In this document: positions 1 through 6,039 of the stretch, piece after piece
Layout: every line of letters starts with the position of its first letter
How positions within the stretch are numbered: the stretch's first letter is position 1
Source: Flectobacillus sp.
GTDB taxonomy: Bacteria > Bacteroidota > Bacteroidia > Cytophagales > Spirosomataceae
Direction of reading: 5' to 3'
Assembly (NCBI GenBank): GCA_029865665.1
Contig: JARXAV010000340.1
Span: forward strand, 1 to 6,039
Length of the DNA: 6,039 bases
Position numbers and translations under genes: made by a program
Notes under the pieces: generated by a model
Database searches by the model: none
What the model was told of the DNA's origin: nothing
Seen by the model: only the letters and a program-made list of their open reading frames with translations

Positions 1-1
1 C

Positions 2-118
2 ATCTCAACAGGTGATGGTATTTGGTATGAGTTTTCAAAGAGCTTAAAAAATCCGAACGGAAACCGCTATTATTTAAATGATTTAACGGCTGCTTGGAAA
101 GAAATAGAAAGCCTTTAG
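2..118 (+). CDS. C-terminal end of an unidentified protein (5' part outside the window)
   Basis: An open frame enters from the left edge and runs for 38 codons to a TAG stop at 116-118. The visible residues begin ISTGDGIWYEF and end TAAWKEIESL. They look like ordinary soluble protein: mixed charge, several aromatics, and no membrane segment or low-complexity stretch. I do not recognise the family, and the start lies outside the window, so no function is offered. Base composition resembles the rest of the window. The stop is followed within 8 bases by the left arm of a long inverted repeat (126-250), the position an attC site would take if this were an integron cassette gene. That link is inference only. 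The frame could be open by chance over so short a stretch, but its amino acid composition makes a real gene end more likely. Confidence 0.6.
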   Translation: MSTGDGIWYEFSKSLKNPNGNRYYLNDLTAAWKEIESL

Positions 119-125
119 GCTATCG

Positions 126-250
126 TATTTAACGCTCGTAATTAGTTAACCACATAGAACATATAGTTATGCAAAAGTTGGGTAATCTCATGTTTTCTAG
201 CTGGTTCTCAAAATAAATGTGTCTTAATACTTGCTTGCGGGCGTTAAATA
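126..250. repeat. Long imperfect inverted repeat with attC-like ends
   Basis: The left arm 126-141 (TATTTAACGCTCGTAA) and right arm 235-250 (TTGCGGGCGTTAAATA) are complementary over 16 positions, except two that become G-U pairs in a plus-strand RNA. The outer 8 bp are perfect. Further in, TTAA at 146-149 can pair with TTAA at 224-227, and CACAT at 151-155 with ATGTG at 217-221, with unpaired bases between. The outer boxes ATTTAAC (127-133) and GTTAAAT (243-249) fit the integron attC rule RYYYAAC ... GTTRRRY. The 123-bp span lies within the known attC size range, and the element follows directly after a stop codon. Against attC: the inner L boxes are weak, and no integrase or second site is visible. 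It could instead be a dispersed intergenic palindrome or a transcript 3' structure. Confidence refers to a real structured element; identity as attC is much less sure. Confidence 0.45.
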
Positions 251-390
251 ATTTTGAAAATATAGAGTTCTGAGAAAATTCCCACTTCTATCAGGACTTG
301 ATGCTTACTCCTCCAATTGTTTAGACACTCCACAGTCGAATAAACTAACACTTTCAAGTTGGTTGCAAACGCTATCTCTATTAACAAATA

Positions 391-3291
391 ATGAAACCCC
401 TAACTCAGAAAACCCTAGTATTGTTGTTATTAGTAGTAAGCAATACGCTTCTACCAGCAACTTATTCGGCCTTTGCTCAAAATCCGAGTACCTTAAAATG
501 GTCACAAATTAAAACGCCTCATTTTCGTCTGATTTTTCCAAAGGGGACAGATTCCTTGGCACAACGGACGGCTAACGTGCTTGAAACTATTCACGAACCT
601 GTGAGCAATTCGTTAGGGATTTCACCTAGACCAATCCCCTTTTTATTGCAGAATCAAACGGTTATTGCAAACGGATTCGTAACAATTACTCCACGATATA
701 GTGAACTTAACACTGCGTCTTTACCTAATGAAACGTTATTGGGGACGAATAATTGGGTAGATTTATTGAGTGTGCATGAATATCGTCATGTGGTTCAATT
801 CGAAAAGGCATTTCAAGGGAAAGGAAAAATTCTTCGTTTTTTATTTGGTAATCGAGGTCCCGAACTAATTGCTTCATTGGCTGTTCCTAATTGGTTTTGG
901 GAAGGGGATGCGGTAGGAACAGAAACCGCTTTTACCGCTTCGGGAAGAGGAAGGATTCCGTCATTTGATATGGCTCTGCGTACGCAATTACTCACACGAG
1001 GGATGTTTCCTTATGCAAAAGCAGTTGCAGGGTCTTACAGCGATTATGTGCCAAATCATTATGTAAATGGGTATTTTCTAACTACGTATCTGAAAAATAA
1101 ATTTGGTAAACAAGTATGGGATGGCATTTTGACAGGCTTATACAAGCAACCATTTTATCCTTTTTCATTCTCGAATAATGTCAAAAAAGCAACGGGACTA
1201 AGCGTAGAAAAACTATATCAACAGGCGTATGAAGATGTAAGTGAGCAATGGAAAACACAGGCATTGAGCATTAAAGAAACACCTGCATCGTATTATGAAA
1301 TCACAAGACCGAGTCATTTTACGAATTATGAATTTCCTCAATTGATTGAAGATGGAAGGGTAGTAGCACTTAAATCAGGCTTGTCAGCGATTCAACAACT
1401 TGTTTTGGTAAGTAAAAAAGGGAAGGAAGAAAAGATTGCAGATATTGGTGTTTTGAATGATGCCAATACGCTCTCTGCATCTGGAAACAAAGTGGTTTGG
1501 ACAGAAGTTGCCTATCATCCTAGATGGACAATGAAAACGTATTCTGTGATTAAGATTGTAGATGTGAAAAAGGGTATCATCCAACAACTTACGCACAAAA
1601 GCAGATTAACAGCTCCTGCTTTAGACCCCGACGGTGCTAAAGTTGTGGCGGTTGAGACAGACGTAGCTAATGTTAATTCATTGGTTGTGCTTGATGCTCA
1701 GTCAGGTAAAGAGTTGAATAGAATTACGAATATAACAAATGCACTCTTTATTCACCCTACTTGGGTTGATAATAAAAAAGTGGTAGTGGTGCGTTTACTC
1801 AATGGTAAGAAAACAATTTTGACGATTGATGTAGCCACTGGTAAAGCAGAGGAAGCATTTGAACCTGTGAATGAAAATATTGCCCATCCCTACCAAAATG
1901 GAGAATGGATTTATTTTAACTCGGGTATTACGGGGATAGATAATATTTATGCCTTTCACACTCTTACGAAACAGCGTTTTCAGGTAACGAATAGGAAGTT
2001 CGGAGCTTTTAATGCCGTTGTGTCTGTGAATGGCAAGTCTTTAGTTTTTAATGATTTCACAGAGAAAGGGCATCGAATTGCTTCTATGCCATTAGACACG
2101 AGTACATGGATTCCATTTGACGAGCAACTTCATAAACCTGTGCGTTATTTCGGACAGATGCTAGTACAAGAAGCAGGTCAAAATCTCTTGAAATCTATTG
2201 GAGATAGTACCTATCACGTAAAAGGCTATCGTAAAAGTAATTTGCTGAATTTTACGGCAACAGGACTATTATTGAATTCGCTCGATAATAATTTAACTCT
2301 TGGGTTATCGTCGCAAAACTTATTGAACACTGCCATAGCTACTGGAGGAATCACCTATAATGCCAATGAAAACACGATGGGACATTTTGTCTCAGCAACG
2401 TATCAGGGCTGGTATCCATTAGTAGATTTTAGTTATACAAATGGGCAACGAAAAGCGAGTGTTTATCTTGACAAAGACACGAAATTAGATAGCTTGCGTT
2501 CGGATACATGGAAACAGCAACAGTGGTTAATGGGCTTTCGGTTACCCTTAAACTTTACGCATTCTAAGTATAAAGAAGCTCTTTCTCTTGGAGTTCATTT
2601 GTCTATTAACCAAGTAGAAGGCTATGATTTACCCAAACGATTGAATCTATCATCGGGCATCAATGGAAACGTAAATTCTATGATTTACTCAATTGCGTAT
2701 AGCCGTTTATTGAAACGAGCAGTTCGTGATATTGCTCCACAATGGGGGCAAGCAATTTCATTGTATCATCGAAAAAGTTTTACGTCCGTGTTAGATGGAG
2801 GGATTTCTAGTGTTCAAGGGATTGCCTATTTCCCAGGATTAGTTCGTCATCACAGTTTCCGAATCAGAGGAGCTTATCAGTATCAATCAGCGTTAAAAAC
2901 AGTTGATGGTGACGTGAATCCACGTTTTTATTCTTTTACTACCACGATTGCTATGCCAAGAGGGTATAGCTATCAGAATTTAGAAAATCTCTGGACAGCT
3001 ACCGCAGAATATGCTTTACCAATAGCAGACCCTGACTGGAATTGGGGGCGTTTCTTGTATGTTAAACGAATTAAATCTACTTTTTTTGCTGATTTAGGGC
3101 AAGGTGAAACCTATTATTCAAAAATAAAGAAGCAAGATTTAGTGAATTATACCAGTTTAGGAATTGACCTATCGGTAGAATTTCATCCATTTCGATACCA
3201 AAACCCCTTGGAGTTAGGCATAAGGGTATTGCACCAACCACGCACAGGAGTTACACTTGTGCAGCCGTTAATTATTAATATTGGATTTTAG
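391..3291 (+). CDS. Exported gluzincin-type metallopeptidase with TolB-like propeller and C-terminal beta-barrel
   Basis: This is a 966-residue envelope protein. Residues 1-30 form a signal peptide (Lys at 2 and 7, a Leu/Val core, probable cleavage after AFA/Q near residue 29). Residues about 35-290 resemble the peptidase MA-like domain. HEYRH at 129-133 supplies two zinc His ligands and the catalytic Glu130, and NWFWEG supplies the likely third ligand Glu171, 38 residues after His133. Residues about 310-580 carry repeated propeller-type motifs, for example PALDPDGAKVVAV near 408 and GEWIYFNSGITGIDNIY near 504. Residues about 615-966 are rich in alternating aromatic/polar beta strands and end in Phe966, as outer-membrane barrels do. 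The likely topology is a barrel in the outer membrane with peptidase and propeller attached. The substrate is unknown. ATG 391 is the first usable start, because an in-frame TAA lies at 382-384. There is no clear Shine-Dalgarno; the A-rich ATTAACAAATA precedes the ATG. It appears monocistronic and converges on the esterase gene. Family-level architecture is fairly sure; biological role is not. Confidence 0.88.
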   Translation: MKPLTQKTLVLLLLVVSNTLLPATYSAFAQNPSTLKWSQIKTPHFRLIFPKGTDSLAQRTANVLETIHEPVSNSLGISPRPIPFLLQNQTVIANGFVTITPRYSELNTASLPNETLLGTNNWVDLLSVHEYRHVVQFEKAFQGKGKILRFLFGNRGPELIASLAVPNWFWEGDAVGTETAFTASGRGRIPSFDMALRTQLLTRGMFPYAKAVAGSYSDYVPNHYVNGYFLTTYLKNKFGKQVWDGILTGLYKQPFYPFSFSNNVKKATGLSVEKLYQQAYEDVSEQWKTQALSIKETPASYYEITRPSHFTNYEFPQLIEDGRVVALKSGLSAIQQLVLVSKKGKEEKIADIGVLNDANTLSASGNKVVWTEVAYHPRWTMKTYSVIKIVDVKKGIIQQLTHKSRLTAPALDPDGAKVVAVETDVANVNSLVVLDAQSGKELNRITNITNALFIHPTWVDNKKVVVVRLLNGKKTILTIDVATGKAEEAFEPVNENIAHPYQNGEWIYFNSGITGIDNIYAFHTLTKQRFQVTNRKFGAFNAVVSVNGKSLVFNDFTEKGHRIASMPLDTSTWIPFDEQLHKPVRYFGQMLVQEAGQNLLKSIGDSTYHVKGYRKSNLLNFTATGLLLNSLDNNLTLGLSSQNLLNTAIATGGITYNANENTMGHFVSATYQGWYPLVDFSYTNGQRKASVYLDKDTKLDSLRSDTWKQQQWLMGFRLPLNFTHSKYKEALSLGVHLSINQVEGYDLPKRLNLSSGINGNVNSMIYSIAYSRLLKRAVRDIAPQWGQAISLYHRKSFTSVLDGGISSVQGIAYFPGLVRHHSFRIRGAYQYQSALKTVDGDVNPRFYSFTTTIAMPRGYSYQNLENLWTATAEYALPIADPDWNWGRFLYVKRIKSTFFADLGQGETYYSKIKKQDLVNYTSLGIDLSVEFHPFRYQNPLELGIRVLHQPRTGVTLVQPLIINIGF

Positions 3292-3295
3292 CGAT

Positions 3296-3330
3296 TGTGA
3301 GGATATGTCATACTGAAACATATCCTCACA
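3296..3330. terminator. Probable bidirectional terminator hairpin between convergent genes
   Basis: TGTGAGGATATGT at 3296-3308 and ACATATCCTCACA at 3318-3330 form a perfect 13-bp stem with a 9-nt loop. A-T and wobble pairs can extend it to 3293-3333. It sits inside the 49-bp gap between two facing stop codons, so it could end transcripts from both sides. There is no U-tract directly after the stem on either strand; the nearest plus-strand T-run (3345-3350) is 15 bases away, inside the end of the opposing gene. It may therefore act as a 3'-end stabiliser as much as an intrinsic terminator. Confidence 0.75.
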
Positions 3331-3340
3331 GTTATGAGTA

Positions 3341-4996
3341 TTAATTTTTTAGAATACTTGCTGTAGAAAATACTAAGGAGCCTTCTATTTGTAACGAAGA
3401 ATACGATGTGGAGGTATTAGTTGGAATGGACACAGTATGTTCTTTACTAATCGTTACATCATCTAATATGCTAGGAATACGGCCACAAGACCAAGTAGAG
3501 GACTGATTCCAACTACCAGTTTGATTGCTTTTTGAAGGGAACATTCCATCAAAAGTACTTGGAACAGTGTGTCGAGCAGTAATGAGGGTGTTGCCATGTG
3601 CATCTTTCAATCTTACTCTGTAGCTTCCACTTGAAGTCATGAAGTCACGTTCACCAGCAAGATAGTTGGTCGCTTCGTTGTTACTTGTCCATAAGCTTTG
3701 TTCAAAGTTGGAAGGCGTACTATAAATTAGGGTATTTTCAGAGGAGCATTTTGTCGTTACTTCAGGTAGTGCTAAGGCAGGATATGGCTGCACATTTCTA
3801 AAGAAATCGTCGTTCAATGCTTCATTCCATAAGCGAGCCAGTAAATGATGCCCTTGTCCTCTAAAATGTACATCCTCATTATCTCTTAAATTAGGCCCGA
3901 TATATGCGTCCGTTTCTGGTCCAGGGAGTACATCAGGAGTATAACCAAGCTGATGAATTCCATGAAGACCTATAACATCGTTCTGACCATCAATTACAGG
4001 TTGCCACGTTCTCGAATAGGAAAGTCCCAAACCTTTATAACGAGTAGCCCTTGATACCACCCACGTAAGAGCTGGTTTATTTGAGTGAATCCTACTTTTC
4101 TTGATTACATTATTTAATCGAATGGCATAATCTTCTCTACTGGTGCTTGTAATATTATCTGATTCTCCCTGATGCCATAACACAGCTCTTACACCAAATT
4201 GGGCAGCATAGAAGTTTAAGGCTAGACGCAAATTACCGTATGGCATTCCAGGAGGTAGGTAAATAAAATAAGGAGGAGTATGGCCTTGGTCATTAGCAGT
4301 ACTGGACCATGTTTCGATGGAAGTCGCAGAACGTGCAGCGTTAAAGAAAGCGACTGGTACATTCAAGCGGTTTGTCAATAAATCACCAAAAGCCCCCCAA
4401 CACCATGCACTAATACCAAATGGAGCAATTCGAGAAGTGGAGTCAGCATGTTGGAACACAGGCATTGGCAACATGATGTCGTAATAACCAGTATCCCACC
4501 AATTGATATAATTCACAAAACTAACACGGTCGTCGTTTGCTTGTGGGCCATAATTTCCTTGTAATCTAATGTCTTCTACACCGCAAGCATTTGATTGGCC
4601 TGCAATGACAAAAACCTCGCCAACACCGACTCGTTCAATGGAATCCTTACCGACTAACGTGGTGTCTCTCCAAGCTCTTACGTGTATGTCATACCATCCA
4701 CCTTTGACGATTAATGAGCCATAGAATAATCCTCCACTTGGATTCGTTTGAATGGTAGTCCATGCTGTACTCGTCCCTTGACTTGGAGTCATAGGGCGTG
4801 CAATGGCACGAGCTTCAATTTTGGTAGTTTTTTGAGCATAACTACCTGCTAAATATAAGGTAGCTTCGTTTGATTGATTACGCTGATAAACAGCTCTTGT
4901 AAGGGGATGAGTTAATTTGACTTGAGCGTATAAATTTGATTTTGAAACTATGCTGTAACAACAAAAAAGAATGGAAAAGACTGCTTTAAAATTCAT
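3341..4996 (-). CDS. Secreted SGNH esterase, sialate O-acetylesterase (SASA/CE6-like) type
   Basis: This 551-residue secreted protein is predicted to remove O-acetyl groups from sialic acids or acetylated polysaccharides. A signal peptide spans residues 1-25 (cleavage near YAQ/V). A beta-sandwich-like region covers about 26-125. The SASA esterase domain covers about 126-395, with IAGQSNACG at 131-139 (nucleophile Ser135), WHQGESD at 274-280, and the final block RDNEDVHF at 371-378 (His377). The position three before His377 is Glu374 rather than the usual Asp, although Asp375 is adjacent. Residues about 405-485 look Ig-like (SGSYRVRLKDAHGN). Residues 495-551 form a compact terminal module with TWSCGRIP and LDDVTI. 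I see no recognisable type IX secretion C-terminal domain after it. ATG 4996 is the first start downstream of an in-frame stop at 5030-5032. The upstream tandem gene is a paralog. True substrate (sialate, xylan or other acetylated glycan) cannot be told from sequence. Confidence 0.92.
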   Translation of the reverse strand: MNFKAVFSILFCCYSIVSKSNLYAQVKLTHPLTRAVYQRNQSNEATLYLAGSYAQKTTKIEARAIARPMTPSQGTSTAWTTIQTNPSGGLFYGSLIVKGGWYDIHVRAWRDTTLVGKDSIERVGVGEVFVIAGQSNACGVEDIRLQGNYGPQANDDRVSFVNYINWWDTGYYDIMLPMPVFQHADSTSRIAPFGISAWCWGAFGDLLTNRLNVPVAFFNAARSATSIETWSSTANDQGHTPPYFIYLPPGMPYGNLRLALNFYAAQFGVRAVLWHQGESDNITSTSREDYAIRLNNVIKKSRIHSNKPALTWVVSRATRYKGLGLSYSRTWQPVIDGQNDVIGLHGIHQLGYTPDVLPGPETDAYIGPNLRDNEDVHFRGQGHHLLARLWNEALNDDFFRNVQPYPALALPEVTTKCSSENTLIYSTPSNFEQSLWTSNNEATNYLAGERDFMTSSGSYRVRLKDAHGNTLITARHTVPSTFDGMFPSKSNQTGSWNQSSTWSCGRIPSILDDVTISKEHTVSIPTNTSTSYSSLQIEGSLVFSTASILKN

Positions 4997-5340
4997 TTGT
5001 CTGTAAGTTAAGTGGGAAGTAAAATGGACTTAAATTTACATTCCTGATAATCAACTACATAGCCGTAAAATAAGCACTAAGCAGTAATTTATTTTACGGT
5101 ATTTTTAACAAATGATTGATTTATATAAGCGTTATTTTGTAAGTATATTCTTAATAAATTAGGTGATTAATTGCTTAATTTTGAGATTTTTTTAATTGAA
5201 AAAATCTTGTTAAATGGTAAGATTTGTTGGTGCTAATATTTATTTTATGGTAAGAGAATCTACGTTTTTTTTTGTACGAGATAATGATTTAATCCATTGG
5301 TTTGGTGTACCTCCTGATAACGAATTGTTACCTACTAAAT
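4997..5340. other. AT-rich intergenic region between the two esterase genes
   Basis: These 344 bp separate the stop of the upstream esterase from the start of the downstream one. The DNA is markedly more AT-rich than the flanking genes. It contains the 11-bp inverted repeat at 5063-5099, a weak AT-only hairpin (AGATTTTTT at 5184-5192 pairing with AAAAAATCT at 5199-5207), and a run of nine T at 5265-5273. I could not place a convincing Bacteroidota promoter (TTTG / TAnnTTTG) on the minus strand. The length suggests that the downstream esterase has its own promoter and leader, so the pair need not form one operon. I see no convincing gene here. Confidence 0.6.
5063..5099. promoter_or_regulatory. 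11-bp perfect inverted repeat upstream of the esterase gene
   Basis: CCGTAAAATAA at 5063-5073 and TTATTTTACGG at 5089-5099 are perfect reverse complements separated by 15 bases. The repeat lies 67-103 bases before the ATG of the complete esterase gene, on its upstream side. It could be a leader hairpin, an operator for a dimeric regulator (arm centres are 26 bp apart), or a weak terminator of the gene further upstream, which ends about 240 bp away. No U-tract follows on the minus strand, which argues against a standard intrinsic terminator. Confidence 0.45.
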
Positions 5341-6039
5341 TTAATTATTCTTTAGGAAACTAGTTGCCGTAAAAATTACTTGGCCGTTGATTGTTAAGTC
5401 TCTAAAATTTCCACTACCAGCCGTTGGTAAAGTGATTAGATGACCCGCTTGAATCGTAACGTCATCTAGGATCGTTGGAATACGTCCACATGACCAGGTA
5501 TTTGCATTATTCCAATTTCCTGTAGCTAGACTTTGGATAGGAATTAGACCGCTAAAATTGCTTGGGATATTAATTTTGGGAGTTAACAAGATATTTCCAC
5601 GAATATCTTTTACACGGGCTATGTAAGAACCCGATGTTGCACTGATGTTAGATAGCGAAGCTACTGTATCAGTAGCAGTTATATTTCTAGTCCACTGAAC
5701 ATTACTAAAGCTTGCATTTAATTGGATATTTAACTTGTTTGAGCTAACGCAGGTATTATACACGGTTGGAAGGCTAAGTGGTAAATAGGGGGTGGTTGTT
5801 TGAAAAAAGCTATCCGTTAGCGCATTGCTCCAGAGTCCTGCCACTGTACTATGCCCTAATCCTTTAAAGTGTACATCATCACTATCTCGGTATCGAGAGC
5901 CAGTATAATTATCCGTTTGAGGACCAGCTACTACTTTGGTAGTGTAGCCCGTTTGAGAGATACCATTTAAGCCAATTACGTCATTTTGGGCATCAATTAT
6001 AGGTTGCCATGTGCGAGCAGTCGTTAATCCGAAGCCTTT
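5341..6039 (-). CDS. C-terminal part of a second secreted SASA-type SGNH esterase (tandem paralog, 5' end outside window)
   Basis: The frame is open from the right edge to a TAA at 5341-5343, giving 232 visible residues. A GTG at 5844 lies inside the esterase domain and is not the start, because strong homology continues upstream of it. The visible part starts KGFGLTTARTWQP and aligns with residue 321 onward of the neighbouring esterase. By hand count, 49 of the first 79 positions are identical. The catalytic end block reads RDSDDVHF, with Asp at the expected position three before His. The Ser block (GQSN) and WHQGESD are outside the window. An Ig-like region follows (SGSYIARVKDIRGN), then the same terminal module (GNWNNANTWSCGRIP, ILDDVTI) ending LKNN. 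The linker is much more diverged than the esterase end or the terminal module. The predicted role is deacetylation of a related but perhaps different acetylated glycan. It lies in the same orientation, 344 bp upstream of its paralog. Confidence 0.9.
   Translation of the reverse strand, partial: KGFGLTTARTWQPIIDAQNDVIGLNGISQTGYTTKVVAGPQTDNYTGSRYRDSDDVHFKGLGHSTVAGLWSNALTDSFFQTTTPYLPLSLPTVYNTCVSSNKLNIQLNASFSNVQWTRNITATDTVASLSNISATSGSYIARVKDIRGNILLTPKINIPSNFSGLIPIQSLATGNWNNANTWSCGRIPTILDDVTIQAGHLITLPTAGSGNFRDLTINGQVIFTATSFLKNN

Noticed and set aside
251..390. Promoter for the metallopeptidase gene
   Set aside because: I looked for the Bacteroidota TTTG / TAnnTTTG pattern and for sigma-70-like boxes and found no pair with convincing spacing.
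305..505. Minus-strand ORF of 66 codons overlapping the start of the metallopeptidase gene
   Set aside because: It is antisense to the signal peptide region of a well supported gene and has no recognisable protein features.
813..995. Minus-strand ORF of 60 codons
   Set aside because: It lies wholly antisense to the metallopeptidase domain and is explained by the codon pattern of the real gene.
1384..1596. Minus-strand ORF of 70 codons
   Set aside because: It lies wholly antisense to the propeller region, and its translation has no convincing motif.
3341..3560. Type IX secretion C-terminal sorting domain on the esterase
   Set aside because: The end lacks the usual pattern of that domain; the terminal module is of a different kind and the protein stops directly after it.
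5245..5358. Minus-strand open frame just after the upstream esterase stop, reading GNNSLSGGTPNQWIKSL, possibly a frameshifted C-terminal extension
   Set aside because: It has no start codon, the paralog has no such extension, and both esterases already end at the equivalent LKN residues.
5247..5363. Plus-strand ORF of 38 codons beginning MVRESTFFFVRD
   Set aside because: It overlaps the end of the upstream esterase in antisense, includes a nine-T run, lacks a ribosome binding site and resembles no family; an open frame this short is expected by chance.
5341..5844. Reading the upstream esterase as a separate short gene starting at GTG 5844
   Set aside because: The frame stays open to the window edge, and the upstream 65 codons align closely with the paralog's esterase domain, so the GTG is internal.

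Overview
The window looks like chromosomal DNA of an aerobic, polysaccharide-degrading Bacteroidota, most likely a member of the Cytophagales. This is inferred from several things: AT-rich coding sequence, A-rich start regions without clear Shine-Dalgarno motifs, secreted multidomain proteins, and a C-terminal 'TW-C-G-R-I-P ... DDV-I' module that I associate from memory with secreted proteins of that group. Genus and species cannot be fixed from the window.

Layout from left to right. Bases 2-118 hold the last 38 codons of an unidentified plus-strand gene. Just after its stop, bases 126-250 form a long imperfect inverted repeat with 16-nt arms. Its ends fit the RYYYAAC / GTTRRRY rule of integron attC sites; this is suggestive only. 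Bases 391-3291 encode a complete 966-residue exported protein: a signal peptide, a gluzincin-type zinc peptidase domain (HEYRH plus a downstream Glu), a TolB-like beta-propeller, and a probable outer-membrane beta-barrel ending in Phe. A perfect 13-bp hairpin lies in the 49-bp gap between this gene and the convergent gene to its right and probably ends transcription from both sides.

On the minus strand, 3341-4996 encodes a complete 551-residue secreted SGNH esterase of the sialate O-acetylesterase (SASA/CE6-like) type. Upstream of it, after 344 bp of very AT-rich non-coding DNA, lies the 3' part of a second esterase of the same type (5341 to beyond 6039). The two are tandem paralogs, about 60% identical by hand count over the shared esterase end. 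Both carry the same short C-terminal module and the same pair of cysteines.

Together the two esterases suggest removal of O-acetyl groups from acetylated glycans outside the cytoplasm. The metallopeptidase-barrel protein is an envelope protein with no visible functional link to them. I see no tRNA, rRNA, CRISPR array, transposase or phage gene. The most unusual points are the attC-like repeat, the Asp-to-Glu change in the catalytic DxxH block of the complete esterase relative to its paralog, and the strongly conserved terminal module. None of these is proof of a new system.
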